From contig NC_087062.1 in NCBI RefSeq assembly GCF_963678635.1, positions 3,621,556 to 3,685,555 of the forward strand: a stretch of 64,000 nt of DNA, given 5' to 3'. The position numbers were made by a program, and so were the translations under genes. The DNA comes from Symsagittifera roscoffensis. Taxonomy: Eukaryota; Xenacoelomorpha; Acoela; Convolutidae. The notes beneath the pieces were generated by a model, which was not told the DNA's origin, did not search any database, and worked only from the letters and a program-made list of their open reading frames with translations. Below are positions 53,660-64,000 of this stretch, one piece after another; position 1 is the stretch's first letter, and every line of letters starts with the position of its first letter.

Positions 53660-54100
53660 GGGGATAAAACTGAACAAGACTGCTCGTATCAGAGTGAGGC
53701 CCTGAATGTTCCGACTGCTTCTTAAGGTCTATGGAGCAGTAAAAACCCACATGCCATATAAAGTACAAAATGATAGATTTCGCTCCTAGTAACAAATCAA
53801 TTTTGGCAAGTAAGCTTCCTTCAACCAATTTGGAACAACTTCTGAGACCGATTGAATCTCCGCTTATGCGTTAATAGCGCGAATTATATCGCGCGTTAAT
53901 TGTCCCAAATTGGTCATAACGGCAATCTTTAAATCCCCATATTTTTTTAGAAAATGATCACAGGTAAAATATCTAAGCTCAAGACAACAATACCTTCCGA
54001 ATGATATAAAAAGTTTCGTCAAAAGTGGATAGTTAAAAAGTCGAAATTTGTCTAGAGAAAAAAACCCACCCCGAGCACAAAGATTCCGTTACTATCTTTA
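53660..54100. repeat. Inverted dispersed repeat, copy matching 42760-43240
   Basis: See 42760-43240. Starts AACAAGACTGCTCGTATCAG; contains 'gcgaattatatcgcgcgttaa' in a region of short inverted repeats. Confidence 0.65.
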
Positions 54101-55539
54101 CGGAAGGCAGAACAAAAAAGAAAATGAACAAAATCGGAAGCTTGCACACGGTTGAACGTTTTCAAAGTCTCTAAATCTATTTTAAAGAATCACTCTATTT
54201 TTAGACAATTTTCACAGTATTGAACGGCTAACCTAATTCGCAAATGAAAGTGCTCATTTGGTGGCTCTTTTAATAAATTTCAATCTGTTCATAGTTAAGC
54301 CTATTTAAACATAGGCAATTCAATACCATCTGTTGTTCCCTTTGGCTAGTTTAAGGTCATGTTTGAAAAAACAGGTATTATGAAAATAAATGGGATATTC
54401 TGTTTTTTGTGAAATTTTTGCGACGCTTCGGACGATTTTTGCATTTTCCACTGAAGTTTCAATTTTTTTCCACAAACTACCGAGCCGTTTTTCAACTAAT
54501 GGTATCATTGGTCAAACAGGCTGCTCTTTTATGTGCTTGCATAGTTTGCAGTCGTTTTTCGCTTTACCCCACATTCTACGGCCTTCAAAAATTTCAGTAG
54601 GGGTTTTTGACCTATTGTTTTCGAATTTATTTCATTTTTTCATACAGTGAATGCACGAATATGAGATGAAGGTTTCAACCAAAAGAAAAAATTATGAAAA
54701 TCTTTACTTATCAAGCGGTTTGTTTTTAAAGAAACTGATAGAAAAAAGAACTTTAAAACGTTTCTCAGAAACACCCTGAAAAATTGGAAGTTAAGGTTTA
54801 AACTGAAAGCAAGAAATCAGTTTGTGAAGTGATTGCATCTTTTCTGCGCAAGCGGCTATGCCCTGCGTCTTGAAAAAAAATATGGTCATAAAAATATGAA
54901 AGGCCAATATTTGAAAGGGAATTTCTTGGGAATTTCGTTTTCAAAAATTAACCTGTTGATTCTGAGGTCGATAGTTCATTCAAACCCCCATGCGTAATCT
55001 GTTTCACCCTTTTTTGGGAAAATCTTTTTCTGAAACTTCTTCTTTTATTTTTTAAAAGAATTTTCATCTCATTTTCATTTTGATTTTTGATCGTTTTCTG
55101 AATTTTTTTCTTTTTTGAAAACCAGAAAGCCAAACCTGAGATTATGAATTTCATTGAAATAGCGACTTGTAGCTTTTTTCTTCGATTAAGCGGCTAACCT
55201 CCTACTTAAGCATGCTAAGTTTTTGCGTAAACCCCACTAAAAATTTTAAACGCTTTTCTGCATCGTGTATGTTTAAACAGATACATCCAGCATTAGCTGG
55301 GCCATTAGTTCATTTCCAAGTGACCGTGGTGCAGATGCGAGGACATGAGCGACAGTCCTGGTCATCTGGTTGGAGATTCAAATCCGGAACATTTTTGCTC
55401 TAGTTTTTGCTGCTTTTTTGGTGGCAAGTGTCAGTAATGTTACAAGCAGTCGTGGAGCCGATGTGAGAACGTGCTTTTCGTAGTCTCAAAAATGATATTT
55501 AAAAATTTTTCTCAGACGTAGTTTTAATTTTTTCGGTTT

Positions 55540-56700
55540 TCTTATCTCCCTTTGTTTTGCTTAATTAGAATTTTTTGCCTTTTCCTCGCTTGTGTTTGCG
55601 ATGCGCAGCTTCTTCTCTGTGTCCAAACTGATTTGAAGTTCGTCAGACTTGTTTTCGGAGTAGGAGTGTTTTGGCAGTTTGAGAAAAAAATTTTGATTAG
55701 ATGTTTTTGCGTCCAAGCTACCGCCGAGCTTTTTTCATTCATTGCGAGGCCAAACTGTGCGATCTGTGCATTGTAAGCCGATTCTGCAACAGGTAAAAAA
55801 TCAGATGGTCGAGAAATCCTCAACATTTTTCTATTGAACTTATTTATTGTTCTGAATTCCACAAACAAATAGCTGAAACACTGTATCATTCCAAATCACT
55901 CCAATATTACGTGGTTTTGCGGAACCTTTAACAGTATTTGCGGAATTCGGAGCAGACTGCATAATAGGACATTTGTATAATTAAATTGAGCTGTTGCGGA
56001 ATCCGCAACTGTAAGCGAAAGCCGCACGTTGTAACTAGATTTGGCAAATTGTAATTAGACTCCGCGAACTACAAGTGGATTCCGCAATAATCCGAAATAT
56101 AGATTTCAATTGGTGATTAAGTTTCCAACAATCCCTGTAGATTGAAGATATTGAGGAAACTTTTGGGGTGACCGACACTAAAAGTTGACATACAACGATT
56201 TAGTTGACCAATGTTTCAACAATTGTCCGTGGATTCCGCTGATAAAGTACAGCAGCATTGCTTTTAAATTCCGCATTACTATAGATATTAATTCCAGCTC
56301 TTGTTTTCAATTGTTCATATGCAAAATCAGTAATATACAAAAGCGCGGAATCAACATACAGTTGCGAACATCAGAACAACTAGCTAAGTGCGCTTGGCGC
56401 GGAATCCGCGACACAACCAATGTGCCGACAAAATTTACGTTGAAAATATTTGTACGCGGGTTCCAAAGAAATTTTGTAAGTGGAATCCAATTACATTTTG
56501 GAACTTGTTTAAATATTTGTCTCTGGAATCCAGGAACATACAGACACAAAATTGCGCGCCTATCCAGTTCACAGTTTGACCTCGTAATGTTGAGTTTTTT
56601 TCGTTTTTGAGTCGAGGAAAATAACGTGTTAGTTATCCACGTTGTTTTTTTCTCCAAGCAAATTCCGCTTTTTACTAATAGAGGGAAGTTTTGCATCGTC
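55540..56700. repeat. Repeat block shared in inverse orientation with 35395-35640
   Basis: The reverse complement of about 56500-56590 matches 35400-35510 (shared 'attcctggattccagagaca'), and about 55740-55790 matches 35570-35640 inverted. The palindrome GCGGAATCCGC recurs at 55994, 56399 and 35574. Non-coding. Confidence 0.6.
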
Positions 56701-56955
56701 GCAATATTTTTTAACCAAAGAGTACTGCAGACACGTTAAAATGCAGTCTGAACATTCAGGGTTTTGTGGTGTTTGCAGTCTTGTTTTCTCTTTGTTATTA
56801 TCATAGAAGCGAGTGTTACAGCTTTGTTTTCTAGTTGATTGTGACCCAAACTATTCGTAGAAAATGAAGACTCCACAAACCATAGAAAAAGTATTAGTTA
56901 AATTTTGATGAATTATTTACCAGCTCCATTCTCTCTAACGAGGGCGATTTTTCAG

Positions 56956-57183
56956 ATGAATCCGAAGAGATTGGCATCATCACCGCAATTGAGGATCAAA
57001 CTGAGACGGTAAATGGAACCTGCATGTCAGATAACGCAGCTTGTGTTGATCCGCTGAGTTTCCAATACTCACAGACTGCCTTTGAAGCCTCTGGATTGCA
57101 ACCAGGTGCTACGTATGACGTGGAACTCTACGGAACAACCGGATTGGCTGAAGGCGACAAAACTGAAGTCACCCATATTGAAA
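56956..57183 (+). CDS. Host exon, FN3-like module (76 codons)
   Basis: Acceptor GCGATTTTTCAG, donor GTAAAA at 57184, phase 1 at both ends. Protein: ESEEIGIITAIEDQTETVNG, a Cys-containing loop (GTCMSDNAACVD), then QTAFEASGLQPGATYDVELY and GTTGLAEGDKTEV. GLQPGATYDVELYG is a strong FN3 E-F signature. The N-terminal part lacks the usual early Trp, so it may be the C-terminal half of a domain whose first half is on an earlier exon. Confidence 0.78.
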
Positions 57184-59277
57184 GTAAAAATAAACGTCTT
57201 TGCATAGGGCAGCCGACCGGATTTGATGACCTATACAGGCAATCGAATTAATTAATTAACTTTTGTTCACCTGGAGTGATAATGAAGTTAAAAATCTTTC
57301 TTCTTCAAGTGTCGCGAGTTTTATTCTATCATGAAAAAAATCGGCCAAAATTAAAAAAAATACAGAATTAATTAGAATTATCAAGAACTCTCTAAACGCC
57401 AACGAAATTCGAGATGTAGCATGAACTTAATTACAATTTTGACTCTGCCAGCTCTGTATTTTATCTATTTGCTTTTTATAGATAAGCAATTTTATCTATT
57501 TGCTATAAGTTATAAAGCTCAAATTATTTAGAAAAATCTAAGTTTATCAAAACAATAATATGAAATTTGTTTCCTCATTAGATAGCAAAAAAAGTAGCAT
57601 AAAACACATAAAAAAATTCGAACGCTACTAAGACCCAGCGTAGCAAAAAAATCCAGAGAGTTCAGTGTCAAGGCTTTGTGAACCACAAGATATGAATAAG
57701 TTTGTAAACATTTAATATTAACCGGACTCAATAAACTTTTGGAATTTTGGAAAATTTACTAAAGCAAATTTCGTTTTTGACTGATTCGAAAAAGGAGGTA
57801 CAAAAACTCAAAATTGCCCGGCAGTTTTTGAAGTGAAATTTTAAACTTTTCGACATTTTTAGGTAATGGGTGGGTTCTATGAAAGTAGAAACTCTCGTTC
57901 CTTAAACTTTCAGAAAACTTGATTGAGCTGATCAAATGAAACTTCCTTGCTGTTACCGAGGATGGTTTAATAACAAGAGGCATCTCTTTCAAGCTCAGTT
58001 TTGAGAGGCAAAAACGCTTAAAAATCAAAAATGTTATTAGCGTGTTAGCATTTTAATTGTAACATTTAAAGTTCGTTTTTGTCCGTGTTTTTTTCTACTA
58101 TTTTGTGCCGTGCAAATTTTTGCAAGAATTTTCGCATTTATCAAATGAGTAATGCAGCAATTTTGCAAAGCGATGTACGGCCTACTTGCTTTTTAATTAT
58201 AAATTTTCTCAAAATGCAGAACGATTCCGTTAAGCCCCCTAACGTTTGCCTTTTGCCCTCTTACAACCCCGCCCCAATGTTTTTTCTTTTACCCACTCTC
58301 CTCACACCTAAGGAATTGGAAGATTTTTAGAAGATATTGACCAAAAAAAACTGCATTTTTTAGGCACGCGATACTTTTTTTATGTTACTCGACTTAAGTT
58401 TTTATATCCAGTTATAGTTTTATCCCCCTCTAAGAATTTTCTTAACTTGAGAAAATTTTTGAAAGGAACATTATTGAGAAAATGAGTAACATCAAAAACA
58501 GTAACAAAAATTAAGGTTGCGCAGAAAAAAGTTGAAATTGAACAACAAATAACCAATTTGGTTAAAAATGTAGAAAACCTTTATGTGCGCTGAAATTCGC
58601 ATCTCAATAAATTGGGAAAAATCTATTATATTTGAGTTTCTTTGTCTTTATCTATGAAAAAGAAAAATAATCGATTTTAATTGAATTGCGATGGATTTTA
58701 ATGTTTCAATAAATATTAGCTAAATAATCTGTTTTAATTGATTATATTCAATCCAATCTGAAACCACAGACTATGATCTATTTGATTATGATCTATCCAA
58801 TCTGTACAGTTCAAACTTAACTCTCTTCATTCCATGCACATGCATACAAGGTCTCCATAAATTTTGATTATGGGTCATACAAAAAACGCTGAATCCTTTA
58901 TTATATCTTAACCTTTTGTCACCATTGCACAAATTTTGCAAATCAAATTCATAGCGCACAAAATCCGACATTTTTTTGCGATGGAAGTTCTCAGTTTTTA
59001 AAAAATCATCGTGCGCTATTAATTTGCAAAATTTGTGTTAAGGGGACAAAGTGTTAAGACATTAAAGGATTCATGGTTTCTTGTATGACCAAGAATCAAC
59101 ATTTTTGAGACCTTTTATGCGTGTGCATGGAATGCAGAGAGTTAAGTTTGAGCTTAAGGATACCCAAAAACATTTTCATACCAGAGCTGTAATTAAACAT
59201 CCACGTACATAGATTTATGTCATAAAAACTTAAAGTTCATGATCAGAAGTTTAAAGCCGCATCTGTTTGTTTCTCAG
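57184..59277 (+). other. Host intron, 2.1 kb, with a foldback
   Basis: Non-coding. An imperfect ~160-bp inverted repeat lies at about 58800-59160. Ends TTTGTTTCTCAG. No gene. Confidence 0.55.
58800..59160. repeat. Foldback with ~160-bp arms
   Basis: Left arm about 58806-58970, right arm about 59000-59157, spacer ~30 nt. Paired motifs include CAAACTTAACTCTCT with AGAGAGTTAAGTTTG, ATTCCATGCACATGCAT with ATGCGTGTGCATGGAAT and TTGCACAAATTTTGCAAAT with ATTTGCAAAATTTGTGT. Identity is about 80% by eye. No target duplication defined. Confidence 0.85.
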
Positions 59278-59422
59278 AACCAAACCCGGTGCGTGACTTG
59301 CTGTGCTACGAGATCTACGAGGACATGTTGAAACTGTCTTGGCGACAGCCTGAAATTGGAGTTGTGCGTGGATTTGTGGTCACATACACCGACAATGCCG
59401 CCAATAGTGTGACCAAATCAGT
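59278..59422 (+). CDS. Host exon, first part of an FN3 domain (48 codons)
   Basis: Acceptor TTTGTTTCTCAG, donor GTAAGT at 59423. Enters in phase 1 and leaves in phase 2, unlike the other exons. Protein PNPVRDLLCYEIYEDMLKLS, WRQPEIGVVRGFVVTYTDNA. The 'P-x-x-V-x-x-L' start, L-x-L-S-W and P-x-x-x-x-x-x-x-G-F-V-V-T-Y make this the most typical FN3 N-terminal half in the window. The rest of the domain must lie beyond the retrotransposon, possibly outside the window. Confidence 0.88.
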
Positions 59423-59729
59423 GTAAGTTAATTCTCTACACTCCAAAAAATGAACATGTAATTCGTCACATGTAAAATTACAAACATGGATACGCAATTT
59501 ATCCTAAGGTTCTAATCACATGTAACAAACGTGAATATATTGAACTTTTTTTCGTAAAGTTACATGTTCTTTTTTGGAGTGTATATATCAAGGACATCCA
59601 GTTTCTGTAATAGTGGCACAGAAATATCCGATGAGATAAAAAATGAATAAAAACCCGAAAAAAAAGAGAGAAAGAATGCGGTGGTCTCAAAAAACTTCAC
59701 GAACTAACTAATTAATATTATTTCACAAT
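59423..59729 (+). other. Host intron before the retrotransposon
   Basis: 307 bp. Contains a 143-bp MITE with TA duplication (59439-59581). Otherwise nothing seen. Confidence 0.65.
59439..59581. mobile_element. 143-bp MITE, TA target duplication
   Basis: Terminal inverted repeats of about 24 bp: CACTCCAAAAAATGAACATG left, and TTACATGTTC plus GGAGTG right. Flanked by TA at 59437-59438 and 59582-59583. This suggests a Tc1/mariner-type source. No ORF. Lies only 17 bp after an exon donor. Confidence 0.8.
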
Positions 59730-60137
59730 TGTGACATCACTACATGACGTCATGCATTCTTATGCTATAATAGATAACATAATTAACCTTCTTAATGAAA
59801 TGAAGTTCATACATCTATATTTATTTAACTATGTAAATATTGATGGTAATTAATACCAATCAGAGGAGATTTAGACCGAGCTACTAATCAATTGGGTAGA
59901 CCTGAAGAGAATAAAATATTAGAATCATGATTGACTAACGGTATTCAGAAGTTAAGAACCGAATCCTGCGTCCTTAAAAGCAAGATAAGTCTTAACCGCT
60001 CGAGACATATAAATTATGAATACAATTCAATAATAATTGATAGCCAGTAGCGCTAATTACTATCCGAACAGCTTACAACATTAACAATAAACGACGATAT
60101 AGCTGTCCACAGCCATCCGAAGGGACACTATATCACA
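59730..60137 (+). repeat. 5' LTR of the Ty3/gypsy-type retrotransposon
   Basis: 408 bp from TGTGACATCA to ACTATATCACA, with 5-bp terminal inverted repeat TGTGA/TCACA. A perfect CRE-type palindrome TGACGTCA lies at 59745-59752. A polyadenylation signal AATAAA lies at 60086-60091, near the expected R region. A primer-binding site follows directly. The 3' LTR lies outside the window, so paired-LTR identity and target duplication could not be tested; the five bases before the LTR are ACAAT. Confidence 0.75.
59745..59752. promoter_or_regulatory. CRE-like palindrome in the LTR U3
   Basis: TGACGTCA, the consensus site for CREB/ATF-type bZIP proteins, 15 bp from the LTR start. Function not tested. 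Confidence 0.5.
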
Positions 60138-60152
60138 TGGTGACTGTCGCGG
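60138..60152 (+). other. Primer-binding site
   Basis: TGGTGACTGTCGCGG directly after the LTR's CA end. TGG pairs with the tRNA 3' CCA. The tRNA species was not identified. Confidence 0.6.
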
Positions 60153-60777
60153 AAGATTCTACTTCTGGATTCACCAAAAGTCATCGGCACATGCAATCTT
60201 CATCACACGAGCGGACAACGACAACCGCACTTTGCTGAAACAGAACAGGGCAACACAACCCGTTTCACCCAGCAACGCTCAGATGTGGAAAGCAGAGCAA
60301 CATTCAGCGAACAACTGAGACAGACAGGGAGAAAAAGAAGACAGCCTCAACTTCTCAACATCTCCGGGCTGAAACTTTCTCCAATCTACAGAAGCAGATG
60401 TGGATTGTGACCTACAACATCACTACTTCTTGTTCCAGTCAGAAGGCAGGGCAGCTGAGCTACTGACAAGGCAGACAAAGAAAGCAAATCTACAGGTTTT
60501 TCAACAATCAACAAAAACAGTTAGTTAAAACAAAACTCGAAACTCAAACCTGCAGTAAATTGATATAATTATCATTAAGTTTCCCCACCATAGAAGTCAA
60601 GTAACGGAACCTTTAGCACAACCATATAATTGCATCAATAAATCTGATCAGTGATACTACTAGCTTTCTTTAAGAGCTAATTTATATAGCAAACTCCCTA
60701 GTGTTCCCCCTAAATTGAATAACTGCTGTATCTTATCATCAACTGTATCATCCTGATATTCATTTGACTGTAATACG
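60153..60777 (+). other. 5' leader of the retrotransposon
   Basis: About 625 nt, A-rich and with few T's from 60150 to 60560, distinct from host intron composition. No long ORF. Expected to hold the packaging signal. Confidence 0.5.
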
Positions 60778-62076
60778 ATGGCACACGCGCAAGTTTCGGT
60801 CGAACCCTATGGAGGAACGGAAAAAGAAGACTTTTCAGAATTCGAGCAACTTTTTCAAAGCTACATCGGAGTAGCAGCGATACCAAACGCACAACAAGCG
60901 AACTTCTTGCAACTGCACCTACGAGACAACGCGCTGCGATTCTACCAGACACTAGGACCAGCAACTCGAGCGAACGTTCCCGCGAGTCTCATAGCCCTAA
61001 GGGATCACTTTTGCAACCCCCAACTTCAAGAAATCCACGTTTTGAATTTAGAACAACTGCGATTCAACACGAAAAAAGATACCCCAGAGAATTTCTTGGT
61101 CAACTTATCGAAAAAAGCGCAGCTAGCGTATCCGACACCAGATTTGCCAGCTGTCGCCCCAATTGATCCTGCAATAATTGGAGCACCTGCAGCAGCAGAA
61201 GCAGCACGATTCCACCGAGAAACTGCTCAAAGGCAAGAAAGGATAGATGCTGTACATGACAACCGAAATGAACAAACTAAACGACTGTTCATTAAGGGAA
61301 TGCCAGGCTGGCTGCGATCAAAACTGATGGAACAACCACCTGCAACTACAGTTCAGGAACTGTGCAACCTGACCAAGAAGCAAATCACCATTCGTGAGAT
61401 TTGCCGAAAAGACGATTACCCGGAAGACGGATTTAACGAAATAAACGACAAAGTCTCAGAAAATTTAATAAGCGCTATCACAAAATTGTCCACAAATCAG
61501 GAAAAAATGGAGAAGCAGCTTAACGAAATGAGATCACAAATAACTGAGCAGTCGAATAAACAATCGAATCCGCTCCCCGAACAAAATCGGAACAACAACA
61601 GTCAGAGTGATCAGTATAGTGGCTATCAGCCAAACCAAAATAATGGGTATGGACAACAGCGAGGCAACAGAGGCGGAAGACGTAGAAATATTTGGCAAAA
61701 TAAATTTGATTTCAACAATACTCAGCCAAACTTTCACAATATGCCACCAGTTGCACAACAGCCATATTCGCAATTGTACCCTCAAAATCAGCAGTACCCA
61801 AACATGTACCAAAATCAACAGCCAATGGTTCAAATGCATCCATCAGCACAGTTCCAACAGTCCCAGAAATATCCGACGCAACAATTTGTCGCAAATCAAA
61901 TGCCTCAAGCTGAAACGCAAAATCCCAACGGACCTTTTGGACCAATGGTGCGATCATCAGCCAAATTTTGTGACGTTTGTGGAAAATTTAACCACACAGC
62001 AAGTCAATGCTGGTGGCGACAGAAACAACAAGGACGCGGACAAAATTTCCCGTTTCCAAACGAGCCAAAAAACTAA
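60778..62076 (+). CDS. gag: Gag polyprotein with CCHC zinc knuckle, 432 aa
   Basis: The N-terminal capsid-type helical region includes LHLRDNALRFYQTLGPATRA and LRDHFCNPQLQEIHVLNLEQ, typical of gypsy Gag. A conserved FLVNLSKKAQLAYP block and LFIKGMPGWLRSKLMEQPPA follow. The middle is Gln/Asn-rich (residues about 255-390). A CX2CX4HX4C knuckle, CDVCGKFNHTASQC, occupies residues 398-411. The start at 60778 is the first Met of the frame. The stop (62074-62076) directly follows a slippery heptamer, so Pol is made by -1 frameshift. Gag forms the virus-like particle and binds the RNA. Confidence 0.92.
   Translation: MAHAQVSVEPYGGTEKEDFSEFEQLFQSYIGVAAIPNAQQANFLQLHLRDNALRFYQTLGPATRANVPASLIALRDHFCNPQLQEIHVLNLEQLRFNTKKDTPENFLVNLSKKAQLAYPTPDLPAVAPIDPAIIGAPAAAEAARFHRETAQRQERIDAVHDNRNEQTKRLFIKGMPGWLRSKLMEQPPATTVQELCNLTKKQITIREICRKDDYPEDGFNEINDKVSENLISAITKLSTNQEKMEKQLNEMRSQITEQSNKQSNPLPEQNRNNNSQSDQYSGYQPNQNNGYGQQRGNRGGRRRNIWQNKFDFNNTQPNFHNMPPVAQQPYSQLYPQNQQYPNMYQNQQPMVQMHPSAQFQQSQKYPTQQFVANQMPQAETQNPNGPFGPMVRSSAKFCDVCGKFNHTASQCWWRQKQQGRGQNFPFPNEPKN
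62067..62073 (+). promoter_or_regulatory. -1 ribosomal frameshift heptamer A AAA AAC
   Basis: Read as ccA AAA AAC in the gag frame, this is the canonical X XXY YYZ slippery site. The gag stop TAA follows immediately. The pol frame (-1) is open through this point and continues to the window end. A stimulatory structure downstream was not worked out. Confidence 0.85.
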
Positions 62077-64000
62077 TAAAGCCACTGAGTCAGTCCCCTA
62101 AATCATCGAAATCACCTAAATCATCACCTAACGAACTTTTCCAACCTGATGAGATACTTAGCCTTTACGCAATAATCCCTGCGGAAGGAACAGTACTGAC
62201 GTACACGAAATTACGTTTCTCATCGGGATTACAACGTAGAGCCCTGGTCGATACAGGAGCCTGCGCAAATGTTATCTCAAAACAGACATTTGAAGACCTA
62301 AAAGAAGAAAAATCGCTATTTCGCCCTCTTGAAGTAAATGAACCCAAACTGAAGAGAGTTAGAATGGCAGGAGGACAGCAAGTCTCCATTGAAACTGAAG
62401 TAACGTTAGAATTCCGATTGGCAGACATGACCTTTATAGAATCATTTCTCGTTCTTCATGCAGCCAATTCAATAATTCTAGGAAATCCTTTCTATAAAAA
62501 ACATCATATTCATGTCTGTCCGAAGTATAATCTACTGCATTTCAAAGACATGACCCTTCAAATCAACGAAATAAAACCTCCAAACGAGCCAAGAAGAGTC
62601 AATAGAGTGAAAAAATTCCCTTTGCTTCTGACAAAACGTCAAACAATAGCCCCGCATCAGACAATTCTTGTAGAATGCCAGCTAGAGAACACATGTCAAG
62701 ACATGGAAAAAACTACCGGAATCGTGATTCCAGCTCAGGAATTTGAAGAAAACTGTGAAATTGCGTTCACTTCTTCAATAAGCGAAGTGCTGAAAAACAA
62801 CCTGTTGTATATCACAGCGTTTAACATCACCGATCATCACATTACTTTGCCTTTCAAAACCGAAATTGGCAAATTTTCAATTCTGACTCTGAAAGAAGCA
62901 GAAAATTTATTCCCCATCGAACCTGAAATGATTGCATTTGCAAAAATGAACCACCCGGACGATATTGAAATGGGCATTAATGAGCTAATTCAACAATCGT
63001 GTGATAGTCAGCAGCCCCAATTGAAGCATGAACCTGAGTATGAAAAATTTTGGTTTCCTACGCCTGAAACATGTCAAAACCCTGAATTACTTCCTCAAAT
63101 CCAACGCGACATTTACGACCAAATTCTTCATTTTCAAGGTCTTGAAAAACTTGAACCGAAAACGAAATGTCAAGATCGATTGAAATTTATCAAGAACTTT
63201 AAGTGGGAGAATTCAGTGTTGACAGAAGACCAAAGGTCAAAAGTAGAAGATTTGTTTGTTGACTTTTCGGACATCTTTGCCAAACATAGATTCGATGTTG
63301 GGTACAATTCCGACCTCAAAATCAAACTAAAACCGGAACACACACGACCTCTGTATACACAAGGACCACCTACGCCGATACATTTGCGACACGAATTGAC
63401 AGTGGAACTTGCCCTTATGCACTATTATGGACTTATAACAACATTGTCACATTCTAAATACAGTAGTCCACTATTTGCACATCGAAAGCCATCTGGTAAA
63501 TTGCGGATGTTGATTGACCTCAGAAGGATAAACCATTCACTCAAGAATGACTACATCAACAGCAACTTTCCGATCTCAAATATGACCGATGCTTCGAACC
63601 ACTTCGCAGGAAAGAGCTTGTTTACCAAACTTGATTGCTCACAAGCATACCATTGTGTGCAAATGGCAGATGACCTTTCAGTCCAACTTTTGGCATTTAA
63701 CTTCGGTTCACGAACTTACGCATACAAATGCCTGGTTCAAGGTCTAAGTAAATCAGTAACAGGATTTAGTTCTTTTATCCGACACTACCTTGATCCATGC
63801 TTAGCTGCGGACCTATGTACACAATTCATGGATGACATAGGAAGCGCTGTGTATAACTTCGATGAAATGATACCGACCCTTTCGAAAATATTCGAATGTG
63901 TACGGAAGTCAGGACTTAAATTGTCGCCGAACAAATGTGAGATCGGAACACAAAGACTGAAGTTCCTGGGTAACATAATCACACCAGCAGGTGTGTCACC
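62073..64000 (+). CDS. pol: Pol polyprotein, protease and reverse transcriptase (partial)
   Basis: Open in the -1 frame relative to gag and running off the window. Aspartic protease: ALVDTGACANVIS with the catalytic Asp at 62250, and IILGNPF near 62475. Reverse transcriptase: SKYSSPLFAHRKPSGKLRML, motif A LFTKLDCSQAYH near 63616, FNFGSRTYAYKCLVQGL, and the catalytic motif FMDDI at 63825-63839 (F instead of Y before x-DD). The final residues FLGNIITPAGVS match the RT thumb. A ~370-residue linker lies between protease and RT. RNase H and integrase are expected beyond the window. Confidence 0.9.

Larger units (their letters stand above)
53055..56955 (+). other. Host intron, 3.9 kb
   Basis: Non-coding. 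Contains the second arm of the inverted dispersed repeat (53660-54100), a tRNA-like stretch (about 55318-55400) and a region with recurrent GCGGAATCCGC palindromes that is partly an inverted copy of 35395-35640. Confidence 0.5.
59730..64000 (+). mobile_element. Ty3/gypsy-type LTR retrotransposon, 5' part
   Basis: LTR, primer-binding site, gag with CCHC knuckle, -1 frameshift site, then protease and reverse transcriptase. All visible reading frames are open, so the copy may be young or active. It lies in sense orientation in an intron of the FN3 gene. RNase H, integrase and the 3' LTR would lie beyond 64000. Confidence 0.92.

Noticed and set aside
60710-60964. 84-codon minus-strand ORF
   Set aside because: Antisense to the gag start.
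61534-62101. Overlapping ORFs on both strands of gag (e.g. 61607-62101 plus, 61534-61839 minus)
   Set aside because: Shadows of the Gln/Asn-rich part of gag; the plus-strand one is simply another frame of the same low-complexity DNA.
1-64000. CRISPR arrays, bacterial operons, rRNA genes
   Set aside because: No spaced short repeats, no prokaryotic signals and no rRNA-like sequence; splice sites, MITEs and FN3 exons show a eukaryotic genome.

Overview
The window is animal (metazoan) nuclear DNA: AT-rich, intron-dense and full of repeats. The phylum cannot be fixed from the sequence. Two kinds of material dominate. The first is a plus-strand host gene made of small exons encoding fibronectin type III-like (FN3) modules, almost all bounded by phase-1 introns. 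The second is mobile DNA sitting inside its introns.

Layout. Positions 1-10244: host introns with two FN3-type exons (209-520, 8545-8838) and a set of nested tandem duplications, one carrying a 663-bp insertion with a 177-codon ORF. Positions 10251-28551: a structurally complete Polinton/Maverick of 18.3 kb, with ~235-bp terminal inverted repeats and a perfect 6-bp target duplication (GATTGC). Positions 28558-59729: more host introns with nine further likely FN3-type exons, hAT-like and other MITEs, a large foldback, minisatellites, segmental duplications and a possible relic of another LTR element. Positions 59730-64000: the 5' end of a plus-strand Ty3/gypsy-type retrotransposon (LTR, primer-binding site, gag, canonical -1 frameshift site, protease and reverse transcriptase), cut off by the window end.

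The Polinton is read almost entirely from the minus strand, antisense to the host gene. Its right half (28032 down to 19941) is a virus-like block of fourteen ORFs that overlap or nearly touch: four unknown or weakly assigned ORFs, a DEDDh-like protein, a small membrane protein, an FtsK/HerA packaging ATPase, a small conserved protein, a conserved accessory protein, DDE integrase, penton-type minor capsid protein, a basic pX-like core protein, double-jelly-roll major capsid protein and adenain-like protease. Its left half holds protein-primed DNA polymerase B in three exons, with three N-terminal C2H2 fingers. PolB has one frameshift; the other recognisable genes are open.

The most unusual part is a 3.7-kb segment inside the Polinton (16133-19843) bounded by 119-bp near-identical inverted repeats. 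It carries the only plus-strand genes of the element: a PC4-like protein and a protein with an HUH-type H-Y-H motif. This could be an invertible module or a captured smaller replicon. Each Polinton terminal repeat is also itself a nested foldback, and the element landed at the edge of a perfect 15-bp palindrome.
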